NCBI GenBank assembly: GCA_035496935.1
Contig: DATJED010000014.1
Coordinates: 372,001 to 436,000 of the forward strand
Length of the DNA: 64,000 nt
Reading direction: 5' to 3'
Source: Pseudopedobacter sp035496935
GTDB taxonomy: Bacteria; Bacteroidota; Bacteroidia; Sphingobacteriales; Sphingobacteriaceae
Shown: positions 35,448-44,584 of the stretch, piece by piece
How positions within the stretch are numbered: position 1 is the stretch's first letter
Layout: every line of letters starts with the position of its first letter
Translations under genes and position numbers: made by a program
The notes under the pieces: generated by a model
The model's database searches: none
The model's input: only the letters and a program-made list of their open reading frames with translations
Told to the model about the DNA's origin: nothing

Positions 35448-36686
35448 TTATTTTAGCACCTGCTTGGCAAGTGCTCCGGTACCATCGTTAGCTTCTGGCT
35501 TTAAACGAAGTGCTTTCATAACCATGTCATAAAGGTCTACAGTAGGGAAAGATTCGATTGTTAAATTCTTTTTAAACGCAGGTCCCCAAGCATAAAATGT
35601 AGCATGCATGTCTTTGATTTCGTAAGGATTAAATCCGTGTGAACCCTTTGGACTTTTAGAAAAAAGACCAGGCCATTTCGCCAAAAGAATAATATCTCCA
35701 ATACGGTTATACTTGTCTTCTTTCATATCAAAATGTAATTCTTTTGGCAAGTCTTTTTGCAAATAAACTGTATAATAAGGGGATTTTTCAGCTTTCAATT
35801 TATTGTACAAAGGCATAATATCTTCACGCTCTTTTGCATGTACGCTTAGTAGCGCCCTATGGTCTACAACTACATACTTAGCAGTATCAATACTAGATGG
35901 GGTTTTTATAGGATGGTCCTGCTTAATACTGGTCATTCCATGGTCAGACACGAAAACTACGTTTACAGGTAAACCACTTTCTTCAATAGCAACTTGTAGC
36001 TGTGCGATAAAAGAATCAATTTCTCCAACAGCTTCCTCGGTTTCCTTAGAATCGGGTCCAAAGCCATGGCCGGCATGGTCAGTTTCGTTATTGTAAACGG
36101 CGATAAAATGTGGGCGTACTTTTTCTGGGAGCGAAAGCCATTTTTTTATTATCTCCACACGCTCAGTCATTCCAATTCTTGGCTTTCCATATTCATAGTA
36201 ATAACTATTTTGCATCCCATTAATCTTTTGTTTGGAGCCTATAAAACCAAGACTTGCAGTAACCATCCCTTGTTTTTCTGCGCTTATCCAAATTGGGTCG
36301 TTTTTTAACCAAGTGTTAGTACCATCTTTCAACTTTTTACGAACGGGGTCATAAAATGAGTTACCGATAATCCCATTATGTACTGGATATAAACCTGTTA
36401 CTAATGAGTAGTGATTTGGACCTGTTGAAGAAGGGAAAACTGGGATCATAGAAGTTGCCTTTACGCCCTCGTTTGCTTGCTTTAACAAATTTTTTGCTTT
36501 ATATTTTTCTGCGTAGTCATACCTGAAACCGTCTGCCGAGATAAAAATCATATACGGGCTTTTCATCTGTTCAGCAGTGTTCTCCCTTATTGGTTTGACC
36601 CTTTGTTTGGTTACTTCTTGGGCATCGCATTTGAAAATAAAGACTGTTAAAACAGCAATACTTGCAATTATTAATCTACGTATCAT
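35448..36686 (-). CDS. NPP-type phosphodiesterase, second copy
   Basis: A 412-residue secreted alkaline-phosphatase-superfamily protein. The signal peptide ends near FKCDAQ. D52 in FISADGFRYDY and T88 in FPSSTGPNHYSLVTGLYPVHNG form the NPP nucleophile site; this is the canonical Thr-x-P-N-H motif of animal and bacterial NPPs, closer than in the copy at 31940. NETDHAGHGFGPD and VSDHGM supply the paired zinc ligands, and GSHGF the last histidine. It differs clearly from the other NPP in sequence, so the pair is not a recent duplication. It is co-directional with the upstream GH2 (29 nt) and lies in a block of sulfatases, suggesting it removes a phosphate or phosphodiester group, or has shifted to another ester. 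Confidence 0.88.
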   Translation of the reverse strand: MIRRLIIASIAVLTVFIFKCDAQEVTKQRVKPIRENTAEQMKSPYMIFISADGFRYDYAEKYKAKNLLKQANEGVKATSMIPVFPSSTGPNHYSLVTGLYPVHNGIIGNSFYDPVRKKLKDGTNTWLKNDPIWISAEKQGMVTASLGFIGSKQKINGMQNSYYYEYGKPRIGMTERVEIIKKWLSLPEKVRPHFIAVYNNETDHAGHGFGPDSKETEEAVGEIDSFIAQLQVAIEESGLPVNVVFVSDHGMTSIKQDHPIKTPSSIDTAKYVVVDHRALLSVHAKEREDIMPLYNKLKAEKSPYYTVYLQKDLPKELHFDMKEDKYNRIGDIILLAKWPGLFSKSPKGSHGFNPYEIKDMHATFYAWGPAFKKNLTIESFPTVDLYDMVMKALRLKPEANDGTGALAKQVLK

Positions 36687-36715
36687 AATCGTGTTTTTAT
36701 ATGAGTTTTTTTAAA

Positions 36716-39256
36716 TTATTTGACTTCAATTTTCAAACTTGAGGTTGCTAAACCTTCACCACTAGCTTCCAAAACAACGTTTCCAGGTTCTTCTGTAGCT
36801 TGTATTACTACCAAACATTTACTTTTAAAAGCTCTTCTCTTAGTCGAAGTGTAATCCGTTAAGTCTAAAGGATCGCCATTATCTGTTCCTTTAATTGTTC
36901 CTTTTCCGCTGATTTCGAATGATAAAAGTGGTGAAGCTTGCGGAACAGGAATCCCTTGTTCGTCGGTAATGGTTACCTCGCAAAGCAAAACATCTTTACC
37001 ATCCGCAGTCATGCTTTTTTCTGCGGTGCTAATTTGGATTTTCGCAGGTTTTCCGGCAGTTTTTACAATTTCTTTGGCTACTAGTTTACTATTTTTAAAC
37101 CCCGTCACTACCAGTTCCCCCGTCTGGTATGGAATATCCCAAACCAGTTGTTCGCCCAGATAAGGCTTTGTTCCTAAATCTTTACCGTTCAGTTGTAAGT
37201 TTACTTCATCACAATTTGTATAAACTACCATAGGAATAATCACTCCTTCTTTTCCTGGATGTGTCCAATGAGGAAGCATGTGAACCATGGGCTTATCAGT
37301 CCACAGGCTTTGATATAAATAATAATGATCTTTAGGAAAGCCGCAAATATCAATTACCCCAAAATTTGCCATTCGGGATGGCCATTGGTTTGTTTCTCCC
37401 AGGTAATCATAAGCGGTCCATCTGAATTGCCCCATTACATATGGGAGATCTAAAGTGCGTTGCCATGCTTTTCTGGCACTTGACCGTACCGTTGCGTTAT
37501 CATAAGATGATTGATAAAACAGTTTGCCAGACCATGGTTGGAGATTAGGGATGTCAATAAATTTAAAATCTTTATAGTATTGAGTCGTTTTTTCTTCTGG
37601 AAATACTTCTTCTTTGCTTAGGTCTTCTATTGGGAAAACTTTTTCTGCTAAACCGCCCATTTTACCGGCTTGTTTCGAGTTGATTTCCCACGGCGCAGGA
37701 AAATCCCTTCGCCTCCAATTGGTTTTAGTTCTATAAACACCTCTGGTTTGGTAAGTGTGGGGAACTTCCGTTCCAATCATTGGTACATTGGGAAACGCAG
37801 CGTGGTATCTTTCATAAACGCCTTTCTCTTCACCATCGCCATTGAAACCTTTTATATCTAAATTAGTGATGGCTTCGTCGCCTTTCATCCCTCTTGTTGG
37901 ATCCACACCGCCTTGAGTTACTGGTCTTCCAGGGTCAAGCTGATGAATCAAATCGATTAGTTTTGTTTGGGTTTCTACTGTGGGCTTCCTTACCTCGTTT
38001 CCTATTGACCACATAATAACCGACGGATGATTTCTATCTCTTAAAACTAAATCTGTTAAATCTTTTTTCCACCATTCATTAAAGTAATTGCCATAATCAT
38101 CTGCTGCCTTTGCAACTTCCCATCCATCAAAAGCTTCATCCATTACCATAATTCCAAGGCTATCACACATGTTAAAAAACTCAGGTGGAAAAGGATGATG
38201 GGATGTTCTAATGGCATTTGTTCCCATTAATTTCAGCTGTTTCAACCTACCCAGTAGTACTTCATCAGGTACGGCTACACCAAATAAGCCCGCGTCTTGG
38301 TGCAAACACACACCCTTTATTTTTGTGTTTTCTCCGTTAAGCTTAAAACCCCACTCGCCACTAAACTCTATTTTACGGATACCGAAATTTACCGAGTACT
38401 CGTCCACAACCTTCCCTTTTGCAGAGACCGAGAATTTTACTTTGTATAAGTATGGAGATTCAATGGACCACAACTTTGCCGATGCAATATCGAAGACCTG
38501 ATTTTGAGAATTTTTTCCTGATTTTAAATTGACATTCTTCGAAGTAGACTTAACTAGTCGCCCCTCGGCGTTAAGAATATCTATCTTTAATGTCGCAAAA
38601 GTTGTAACCGCTTGCGTGTTTATAACATTTAGATTGATACTAACTTTTGCATTTTTTGCATCTACGTCAGACTGTATCTGTAAATCTCTATCATTAACAT
38701 AAATAGCATTGGTTACTTTGAGCCATACATGCCTATAAATGCCAGAACCAGTGTACCAACGCCCAGTCAAAGGTTTAGAGTGGTCAACTTTCACGGTAAT
38801 TACATTTTCTCCTTTTTTCAGATACTTGTTTAGTTGATATGTAAAACCTATATAACCGTTTGGCCTTTTACCTAAGAAATTTCCGTTAATCCAAACTTCA
38901 CTGTTTAAATAAACGCCATCAAAAACTATAGAGATTTGCTTTTTTAGTTGTTCATCCGTAATGTTAAATTTCTTTTGATAATAACCAATACCAGCCGGAA
39001 GATATCCAGATTGCCAGTCGCCGTTGGTTTCACTATAACTACCCTCAATGCTCCAATCGTGAGGAAGATTTATGTTTCGCCATACCAAGCTTTCGGGCTT
39101 AGATTTTATTTTGGACTCGTCCGGATTAAGAATGAATTTCCAATCTTTATCGAAATTGAGCAATTGCCTTGTTTCCGTAGATTTAACTTTTGGCTGTGCC
39201 TTAGCGGAAAGCGCAACCAGTTCTAAACACAAGAAAAACGCAAGTAAAAATCTCAT
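36716..39256 (-). CDS. Glycoside hydrolase family 2 (DUF4982-type beta-galactosidase / beta-glucuronidase)
   Basis: An 846-residue secreted enzyme (signal peptide to SAKAQ). The order is sugar-binding domain (WRNINLPHDWSIEG), immunoglobulin-like domain, TIM barrel and C-terminal Ig-like domains. The acid/base is E421 in MWSIGNEVRKPT and the nucleophile E497 in MIGTEVPHTYQTRG. The C-terminus carries DUF4982 and a GH2 C5-type module (VLLCEVTITDEQGIPVPQA). This domain set is common in Bacteroidota PULs, where members are beta-galactosidases or beta-glucuronidases acting on oligosaccharides. It is quite different from the LacZ-type GH2 at 46596-49709, so the two probably cut different bonds. It lies 21 nt after a sulfatase and 29 nt before NPP2. 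Confidence 0.9.
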   Translation of the reverse strand: MRFLLAFFLCLELVALSAKAQPKVKSTETRQLLNFDKDWKFILNPDESKIKSKPESLVWRNINLPHDWSIEGSYSETNGDWQSGYLPAGIGYYQKKFNITDEQLKKQISIVFDGVYLNSEVWINGNFLGKRPNGYIGFTYQLNKYLKKGENVITVKVDHSKPLTGRWYTGSGIYRHVWLKVTNAIYVNDRDLQIQSDVDAKNAKVSINLNVINTQAVTTFATLKIDILNAEGRLVKSTSKNVNLKSGKNSQNQVFDIASAKLWSIESPYLYKVKFSVSAKGKVVDEYSVNFGIRKIEFSGEWGFKLNGENTKIKGVCLHQDAGLFGVAVPDEVLLGRLKQLKLMGTNAIRTSHHPFPPEFFNMCDSLGIMVMDEAFDGWEVAKAADDYGNYFNEWWKKDLTDLVLRDRNHPSVIMWSIGNEVRKPTVETQTKLIDLIHQLDPGRPVTQGGVDPTRGMKGDEAITNLDIKGFNGDGEEKGVYERYHAAFPNVPMIGTEVPHTYQTRGVYRTKTNWRRRDFPAPWEINSKQAGKMGGLAEKVFPIEDLSKEEVFPEEKTTQYYKDFKFIDIPNLQPWSGKLFYQSSYDNATVRSSARKAWQRTLDLPYVMGQFRWTAYDYLGETNQWPSRMANFGVIDICGFPKDHYYLYQSLWTDKPMVHMLPHWTHPGKEGVIIPMVVYTNCDEVNLQLNGKDLGTKPYLGEQLVWDIPYQTGELVVTGFKNSKLVAKEIVKTAGKPAKIQISTAEKSMTADGKDVLLCEVTITDEQGIPVPQASPLLSFEISGKGTIKGTDNGDPLDLTDYTSTKRRAFKSKCLVVIQATEEPGNVVLEASGEGLATSSLKIEVK

Positions 39257-39277
39257 AGAAAAATCTCCAATTATTCT

Positions 39278-40780
39278 TTATTCGTCAACATCATCGCCTT
39301 TCGGCTTGATTGGTTTATTTTTAACTTGTTCTTTTCCGTAATGGGGATTTGGCTCATACGCCAGTTTCGCATCGGTTTTTTTAATCCACGCTAATAACTC
39401 TGCAAGCAACTCATCTCTTTTTGGCTTATTAATATTGGCCATATTTTTTTGCTCGCTCACATCATTTTTCAAATTAAACAGCTCAACCGCTTTATTTGTG
39501 TCAATGTTTTTCAGTCCTCCATCTAAGGCCCATTCCTCATGGTAAAGCATTAATTTCCAATCACCTTTTCTAATGGTGGTTACCGGTCTTGATCTAAATT
39601 TATTATCTCTAGAACCTGGGTCTGGTCCATCTAAATACCCAGGGAAATGCCAGAAAATAGATTTACGCTCCAATTGATCACCGCCCTTAAAAAGCTTTAC
39701 CAAACTTTCTCCATCTAAGATGTTTCCAGCTTTATTTTTTCTTCCAGCAACATCAATAAATGTTGGATAAAGATCAACGTTGATAATTGGTACGTTGTTT
39801 TGCGTTCCCGGTTTAATAACTCCCGGCCAACGAGCAATAAAAGGTTCTCTAATTCCACCGTCGTAGTACATTCCTTTAAAACCTCTTAATGGGGTTTGTG
39901 GAGATTGTGGAAGTCCGCCGTTATCCGATGTAAATATTACCAGCGTATTGCTATCCAATCCTAAATCTTTGATTTTCTTCAACAGAATACCCACACCATC
40001 ATCCATTTGACCATTCATTGATGCGTATTTTTTGTTGCTTTGAAACTTTCCTGTTGGTCTATCCTTAAACTTCTCAACCATTTCTTCCCTAGCTTGAATA
40101 GGCATGTGGGTTGCGTGGTGCGAAACGTATAGAAAAAATGGTTTATCCTTATTGTTCTCTATAAACTCGCAAGCGCCGTTTGTTATCCTGTAAATCCATT
40201 TTGGATCGTTGGTTTTCGCCATCTCTTCTTTCGAAGGAACGCTGTAAGCACTATCAACATCAAAACCTTGGTCGGCAGGCATGGTATTGCTTTTTTCGCT
40301 ACCTAAATGCCATTTCCCAAACATTGCAGTTTTATAACCCGCATCTCGCATTGCTTCTGCAACGGTATAAATATCCGGTCTTAACTTGCTGGTATTTGGG
40401 ATCGGTATGGTTCTCATCTGGTTAATGGGTCCTCTCTCTGTATTATACACGGCGTAAATTCCGTGGCGAGGTGTGTATTCTCCGGAGATTAGACAGGCCC
40501 GACTTGGTGCACAGTTTCCGGCAGCAGCATAGGCATTGTTGAAAATCATTCCCTGTTTTGCAAGGGCGTTTATATTTGGTGTTTCATAAAAATCGGACCC
40601 GGTGAAACCTGCATCTTTATAACCCATATCGTCTATAAGGATTAAAACTACGTTTGGCTTTTTGGTTTGCGCACCTGACTGAAATGCTACGACAAACATT
40701 ATTGCAATAAAGAAAGCTATTGGTAAGCTTAAACGCGTCCGACTGATTTGCGCTATTATTATATTTACTTGCTTTTTCAT
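39278..40780 (-). CDS. Type I sulfatase (family S1), motif CAPSR
   Basis: A 500-residue secreted sulfatase with an unusually long leader: a positive stretch of about 18 residues precedes the hydrophobic core (IAFFIAIMFVVAFQSGAQ). No internal Met gives an obviously better start, since the core begins at about residue 19. DD at 50-51 in LIDDMGYKDAGF, C90 in AGNCAPSRACLISGEYTPR, FGKWHLGSEKS and TSDNGGLPQ are intact. The C-terminal part contains DGGLKNIDTNKAVELFNLKND and ends in a Lys/Asp-rich tail. It resembles enzymes annotated as iduronate-2-sulfatase or arylsulfatase A, but this does not fix specificity. It follows the PA14-bearing sulfatase by 64 nt. Confidence 0.91.
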   Translation of the reverse strand: MKKQVNIIIAQISRTRLSLPIAFFIAIMFVVAFQSGAQTKKPNVVLILIDDMGYKDAGFTGSDFYETPNINALAKQGMIFNNAYAAAGNCAPSRACLISGEYTPRHGIYAVYNTERGPINQMRTIPIPNTSKLRPDIYTVAEAMRDAGYKTAMFGKWHLGSEKSNTMPADQGFDVDSAYSVPSKEEMAKTNDPKWIYRITNGACEFIENNKDKPFFLYVSHHATHMPIQAREEMVEKFKDRPTGKFQSNKKYASMNGQMDDGVGILLKKIKDLGLDSNTLVIFTSDNGGLPQSPQTPLRGFKGMYYDGGIREPFIARWPGVIKPGTQNNVPIINVDLYPTFIDVAGRKNKAGNILDGESLVKLFKGGDQLERKSIFWHFPGYLDGPDPGSRDNKFRSRPVTTIRKGDWKLMLYHEEWALDGGLKNIDTNKAVELFNLKNDVSEQKNMANINKPKRDELLAELLAWIKKTDAKLAYEPNPHYGKEQVKNKPIKPKGDDVDE

Positions 40781-40844
40781 GATTGAAAGATTATTTTTCC
40801 TTTAGTGTTATAGATAGTTTACAAGAATCCTATTTTGATACGTG

Positions 40845-42911
40845 TTAATTTAAAAATGCAGTTGCTGGAATGGTCTCCTTAGCTTTCCCCGAAGTACTCC
40901 ATTTTAAATTAAGCGCTGTAGTTCCAGTAGAACCACTCAGTTTGAAGTGGTGCAGCTTTATAGGATGCAGCCCAGCTTTCAGTTTCATCACCGCTGTTTT
41001 CTCTTCGCCAGCTGTGTAATTATAATCCTCGTCTATAACAGAAACATCGTGAATTCTTAGGAACGCTTTGTTCGCTGTAGTTAGGTAAAAAGTATATTCT
41101 CCATCGGTTGGAACATTAATATATCCTTCAAACTCCACCAAATTCCCTTTGTCTATAGTCGCATTAGGAGCGGTCACCTTTGTTTTTGCTATTGGCTTTA
41201 ATTGCGCAGTTTGTGGAATCCAATGTTCATCAACAGCGAAGGCTTTCTTTATTAAACCTTTCTTAGATTTTTTGATGTCAACTGCAGGAACAAATGCATC
41301 ATCATACGGCCTCTTCGCCTCTTCGTCTGGCTTACGCATTTGCAAGATTCTATACTTCATCAGGGTTTGCAGGGAAGTTTCTGATTTTGCCAAATCATTA
41401 GCCTGTTTAGGATCTTTTAAAATGTTATAAATCTTAAAATCATCTGTAGCTGATTTCACCGCGTACCTAACTCCCACCATATCGCCCACTCTCAACATTT
41501 GCATTTGGCCACGCTTAATACCTCGATGATCTGGTTCAAACTCTCTATATTCTGAGGTACGGCTTGGGTGAACATACTCGACATAAATATTACTCGGCGT
41601 TTGTTTGCCTCTTCCTGTTAACGAAGGAATTAACGAAACACCATCAGACCTAACAGGTGCGTTAAACCCGGCTACTTCGGCAAAGGTTGGCATCCAATCG
41701 TAAGATATATTTGGCGTTTTAACTACAGTATTAGGTTTTATTTTACCTGGCCACCAAACGATGGTCGGTTCTCTTTCGCCACCTTCTAAAACATCTCTTT
41801 TGATACCATCGAAAGGGCCAAAGCTGTTAAAAAAATCCGCTTCATAATCAACAAATGATTTCGGCAAATAAGATTCTTTAGATGGGCCGTTATCTGACGT
41901 AAAAACGACTAGCGTATTTTCGTCAATCTTTAAATCCTTTAACAGCTGAATTAAGTCACCAATTTGATCATCAATTCTGTGGTTTACACTGGCAAATCTC
42001 TTGTAGGTATCTGGCCACGCAACTTCTGGCGTGTTTGGGTTCTGGTCATCGTCATAAGTGGCATTCGCATAAGCTGGGTAAACATAACTATCTGGCGTTC
42101 CAGAAGCTGTATTAATCATTTTACCTTTTTTTCCTAACCATTTCATCCCACCGTTTAACCCTCCGCCGGCCGGGTAAGCTTGTGTTGGCAGTTCTAAAAC
42201 CGCATGTGGAGTATCATAAGCTAAATACATAAAAAAAGGTTTGTCTGCTTCGTCACCTTTTTGATGTTTAATGATGTAGTTTTTTGCCACCGCTGTAAAT
42301 AAATCGCCGGTATAACATTTATCTAATCCCGAGCTCACCTCGGTATAATTTTCCCAAACATCCTTAGCGCCTCTATATAAACCTTCTTTTGGATAATGCT
42401 CATGTCCATCCCCGTGGCCGATATAACCATAGTAATAATCAAATCCTCTTTTTAAAGGGTGTCCAAGCCAAAAGTCTGATTTATCTTTCCCTTGCAACCC
42501 CCATTTCCCTATGGCAGCGGTGGTGTAGCCCTGCGTTTTCAACATATTTGCCAAGGTATAATTATCCTCCAGGGCTTTATCAAATTGGTTGTCTCGCACA
42601 TTTGCATGGCCTTGGCTTACCCCTAGTAAAATAGAAGCTCTTGACGGCGCACAAACTGGCGCTGCCGCATATTGTTGCGGTAAAATTGCACCTTCGGCCG
42701 CCATTTTATCAAGCATTGGTGTAATCATCCATGGTTCGCTTCGGTCGTTTTTCTCCCTTCTTTGGTTTTGAAAAAAGACACCAATGTCCCCATAACCCAA
42801 ATCATCCATCAAAATAAAAATGATGTTGGGTTTAGTTTTCTGATTTGCTTTTTGAGCGAAGGAAACAGATGCTAGTAAGCAGATAAAAAATGATAAAATT
42901 GTTACTTTCAT
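40845..42911 (-). CDS. Type I sulfatase (family S1) with C-terminal PA14 domain
   Basis: A 688-residue secreted sulfatase fused to a PA14-like domain. The catalytic part has DD in ILMDDLGYGDIGVF, C87 in APVCAPSRASILLG, IGKWGLQGKD (Gly where most have His) and TSDNGPSKES. An insertion with many Tyr, Pro and Asp residues (about 255-305, STGTPDSYVYPAYANATYDD-like) is unusual. From about 565 to the end lies the extra domain: VEFEGYINVPTDGEYTFYLT, AFLRIHDVSVID, VMKLKAGLHPIKLHHF and LNLKWSTSG, the PA14 pattern of sugar-binding beta-barrels seen in glycosidases and adhesins. It probably helps target bulky substrate. It is 41 nt downstream of another sulfatase gene. Confidence 0.9.
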   Translation of the reverse strand: MKVTILSFFICLLASVSFAQKANQKTKPNIIFILMDDLGYGDIGVFFQNQRREKNDRSEPWMITPMLDKMAAEGAILPQQYAAAPVCAPSRASILLGVSQGHANVRDNQFDKALEDNYTLANMLKTQGYTTAAIGKWGLQGKDKSDFWLGHPLKRGFDYYYGYIGHGDGHEHYPKEGLYRGAKDVWENYTEVSSGLDKCYTGDLFTAVAKNYIIKHQKGDEADKPFFMYLAYDTPHAVLELPTQAYPAGGGLNGGMKWLGKKGKMINTASGTPDSYVYPAYANATYDDDQNPNTPEVAWPDTYKRFASVNHRIDDQIGDLIQLLKDLKIDENTLVVFTSDNGPSKESYLPKSFVDYEADFFNSFGPFDGIKRDVLEGGEREPTIVWWPGKIKPNTVVKTPNISYDWMPTFAEVAGFNAPVRSDGVSLIPSLTGRGKQTPSNIYVEYVHPSRTSEYREFEPDHRGIKRGQMQMLRVGDMVGVRYAVKSATDDFKIYNILKDPKQANDLAKSETSLQTLMKYRILQMRKPDEEAKRPYDDAFVPAVDIKKSKKGLIKKAFAVDEHWIPQTAQLKPIAKTKVTAPNATIDKGNLVEFEGYINVPTDGEYTFYLTTANKAFLRIHDVSVIDEDYNYTAGEEKTAVMKLKAGLHPIKLHHFKLSGSTGTTALNLKWSTSGKAKETIPATAFLN

Positions 42912-42952
42912 TAGATCTAAAATTATTTGTAAAGCAAAGCCAATCGATTTTA

Positions 42953-44533
42953 TTAATTGATTTTGAATGTTCTAGAATTTGGGTTACGCTTTATTTGGTA
43001 TAACAGGTTTTTAAGTGACTCAACCATTTCTGGATGTTTGGTGGCTAGGTTCGTTTGTTCGCCAACATCCGTTCTGATATTGTAAAGTTGCGGTTCGGTG
43101 CTGTTTCCGGTTTCAATATCGGTATTTTTAAGATATGGTTTCCCGCTTGACGGATCAATGTATTTCCAATCTCCTTTAATTATTGCTAACCCTTGGTTAT
43201 GTGCAATAATGTGATCGCGTCCGACTTTATTTTTTCCCGTTAGTGTAGTCAACAATGAAAAACTATCCGGGGCATCTTGAGCCTCTAGCTTTTGTTGGCA
43301 GAGTTGCGCCATTGCAGCAAACAAATCAACTTGGCTAATCATCGCCGATGACTGCGTTCCAGCTTTTACTTTTCCGGGCCATTTTACAATAAAAGGAACA
43401 CGGGTTCCGGCTTCAAACTTGCTGTATTTACCGCCTCTAAAATTTCCTGCAGGTGTATGTCCGTTCAACATCTCTACCGCTTTATCTTCATATCCGTCAT
43501 CTACTACCGGTCCATTATCACTACTAAAAACAATAAGTGTATTGTCTGATAATTTTAGGCTATCAAGAATGTGAACAATTTGACCTACCGTCCAATCTAA
43601 CTGTAAAATAGCATCGCCTCTAGCGCCTAAACCACTTTTGCCGACAAACATTTTGTTAGGTGAGCGGGGTACATGAATATCACTGGATGGAAAGTAGATA
43701 AAAAACGGATTTCCTTGATTTTCAGAAATAAACTTCCTAGTCTCATCAATAAATATTGGGGCTAATTCTTCGTCTTTCCACCGGGCCGCGTTTCCGCCAG
43801 TCATGTAACCAATACGGCTTATCCCATTTACTATGGTTTGATCATGCCCATGAGAATACATCATTTTTAATTTTTCTGGATTGCTTTTTCCTGTCGGCTC
43901 ATTTCCAACTGGATGGGTATAGCTTACCAACATTGAATCTTTTAGATCAAGGTTAAGCACATGATGATTTTTAACAAATACGGTTGGAACGCGGTCTAAA
44001 GTTGCCGGGATGATAAAGGAATAATCAAAACCCAACTCTAAAGGCCCTGGACTAATGTAATGGTTCCAGTTTGGGCCCGGAGAATTGCCCAAACCTAAGT
44101 GCCACTTTCCTAAAACAGCGGTTTTGTAGTTAGCCAGTTTAAAAACATCAGCAATGCTTTTCTTTGTTGGATCAATTATTAATGAGGCATCGCCGGTGGC
44201 TATACCTGTATCTTCTCTGCGCCACGCGTATTGACCGGTTAATAAAGAATAACGGGATGGTGTACAAGTAGCTGAGGTAGCATAACCATTCTTAAATAAA
44301 AGTCCATCGGCAGCTAGCTTATCAATATTTGGTGTTTTTACCTTTGTTGCGCCGTAGCATCCCACATCACCATAACCTAAATCATCAGCATAAATAAAAA
44401 TAACGTTCGGTTTATCCTTATTTGTTTGTGCCGCCAGTTGGTTTGTAATTGATGGTGCCATCAAAAAAACCAACAGAAATATGATTCGGTTGCAATATCG
44501 CAGTGTTTGATTTGTTGACTTTAATATCTTCAT
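42953..44533 (-). CDS. Type I sulfatase (family S1), motif CTPSR
   Basis: A 526-residue secreted sulfatase. A long leader reaches NQLAAQ. DD at 50-51 in IYADDLGYGDVGCYG, C90 in SATCTPSRYSLLTGQYAWR, LGKWHLGLGNS and FSSDNGPVVDDGY are intact. The sequence CTPSRYSLLTGQYAWRRED with the following ATGDASLIIDP is a recognisable subgroup of Bacteroidota PUL sulfatases. Members of related subgroups act on 6-O-sulfated galactose or N-acetylgalactosamine in mucin and chondroitin loci, which would fit PL8; this is recalled family knowledge and not proof. It sits 51 nt after the HEAT-bearing sulfatase and 41 nt before the PA14-bearing one. Confidence 0.92.
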   Translation of the reverse strand: MKILKSTNQTLRYCNRIIFLLVFLMAPSITNQLAAQTNKDKPNVIFIYADDLGYGDVGCYGATKVKTPNIDKLAADGLLFKNGYATSATCTPSRYSLLTGQYAWRREDTGIATGDASLIIDPTKKSIADVFKLANYKTAVLGKWHLGLGNSPGPNWNHYISPGPLELGFDYSFIIPATLDRVPTVFVKNHHVLNLDLKDSMLVSYTHPVGNEPTGKSNPEKLKMMYSHGHDQTIVNGISRIGYMTGGNAARWKDEELAPIFIDETRKFISENQGNPFFIYFPSSDIHVPRSPNKMFVGKSGLGARGDAILQLDWTVGQIVHILDSLKLSDNTLIVFSSDNGPVVDDGYEDKAVEMLNGHTPAGNFRGGKYSKFEAGTRVPFIVKWPGKVKAGTQSSAMISQVDLFAAMAQLCQQKLEAQDAPDSFSLLTTLTGKNKVGRDHIIAHNQGLAIIKGDWKYIDPSSGKPYLKNTDIETGNSTEPQLYNIRTDVGEQTNLATKHPEMVESLKNLLYQIKRNPNSRTFKIN

Positions 44534-44584
44534 TTAATGTGTGCTTCTTATTGTTGTGTTTTAGTTTTTATAGCCGTTTTACTT

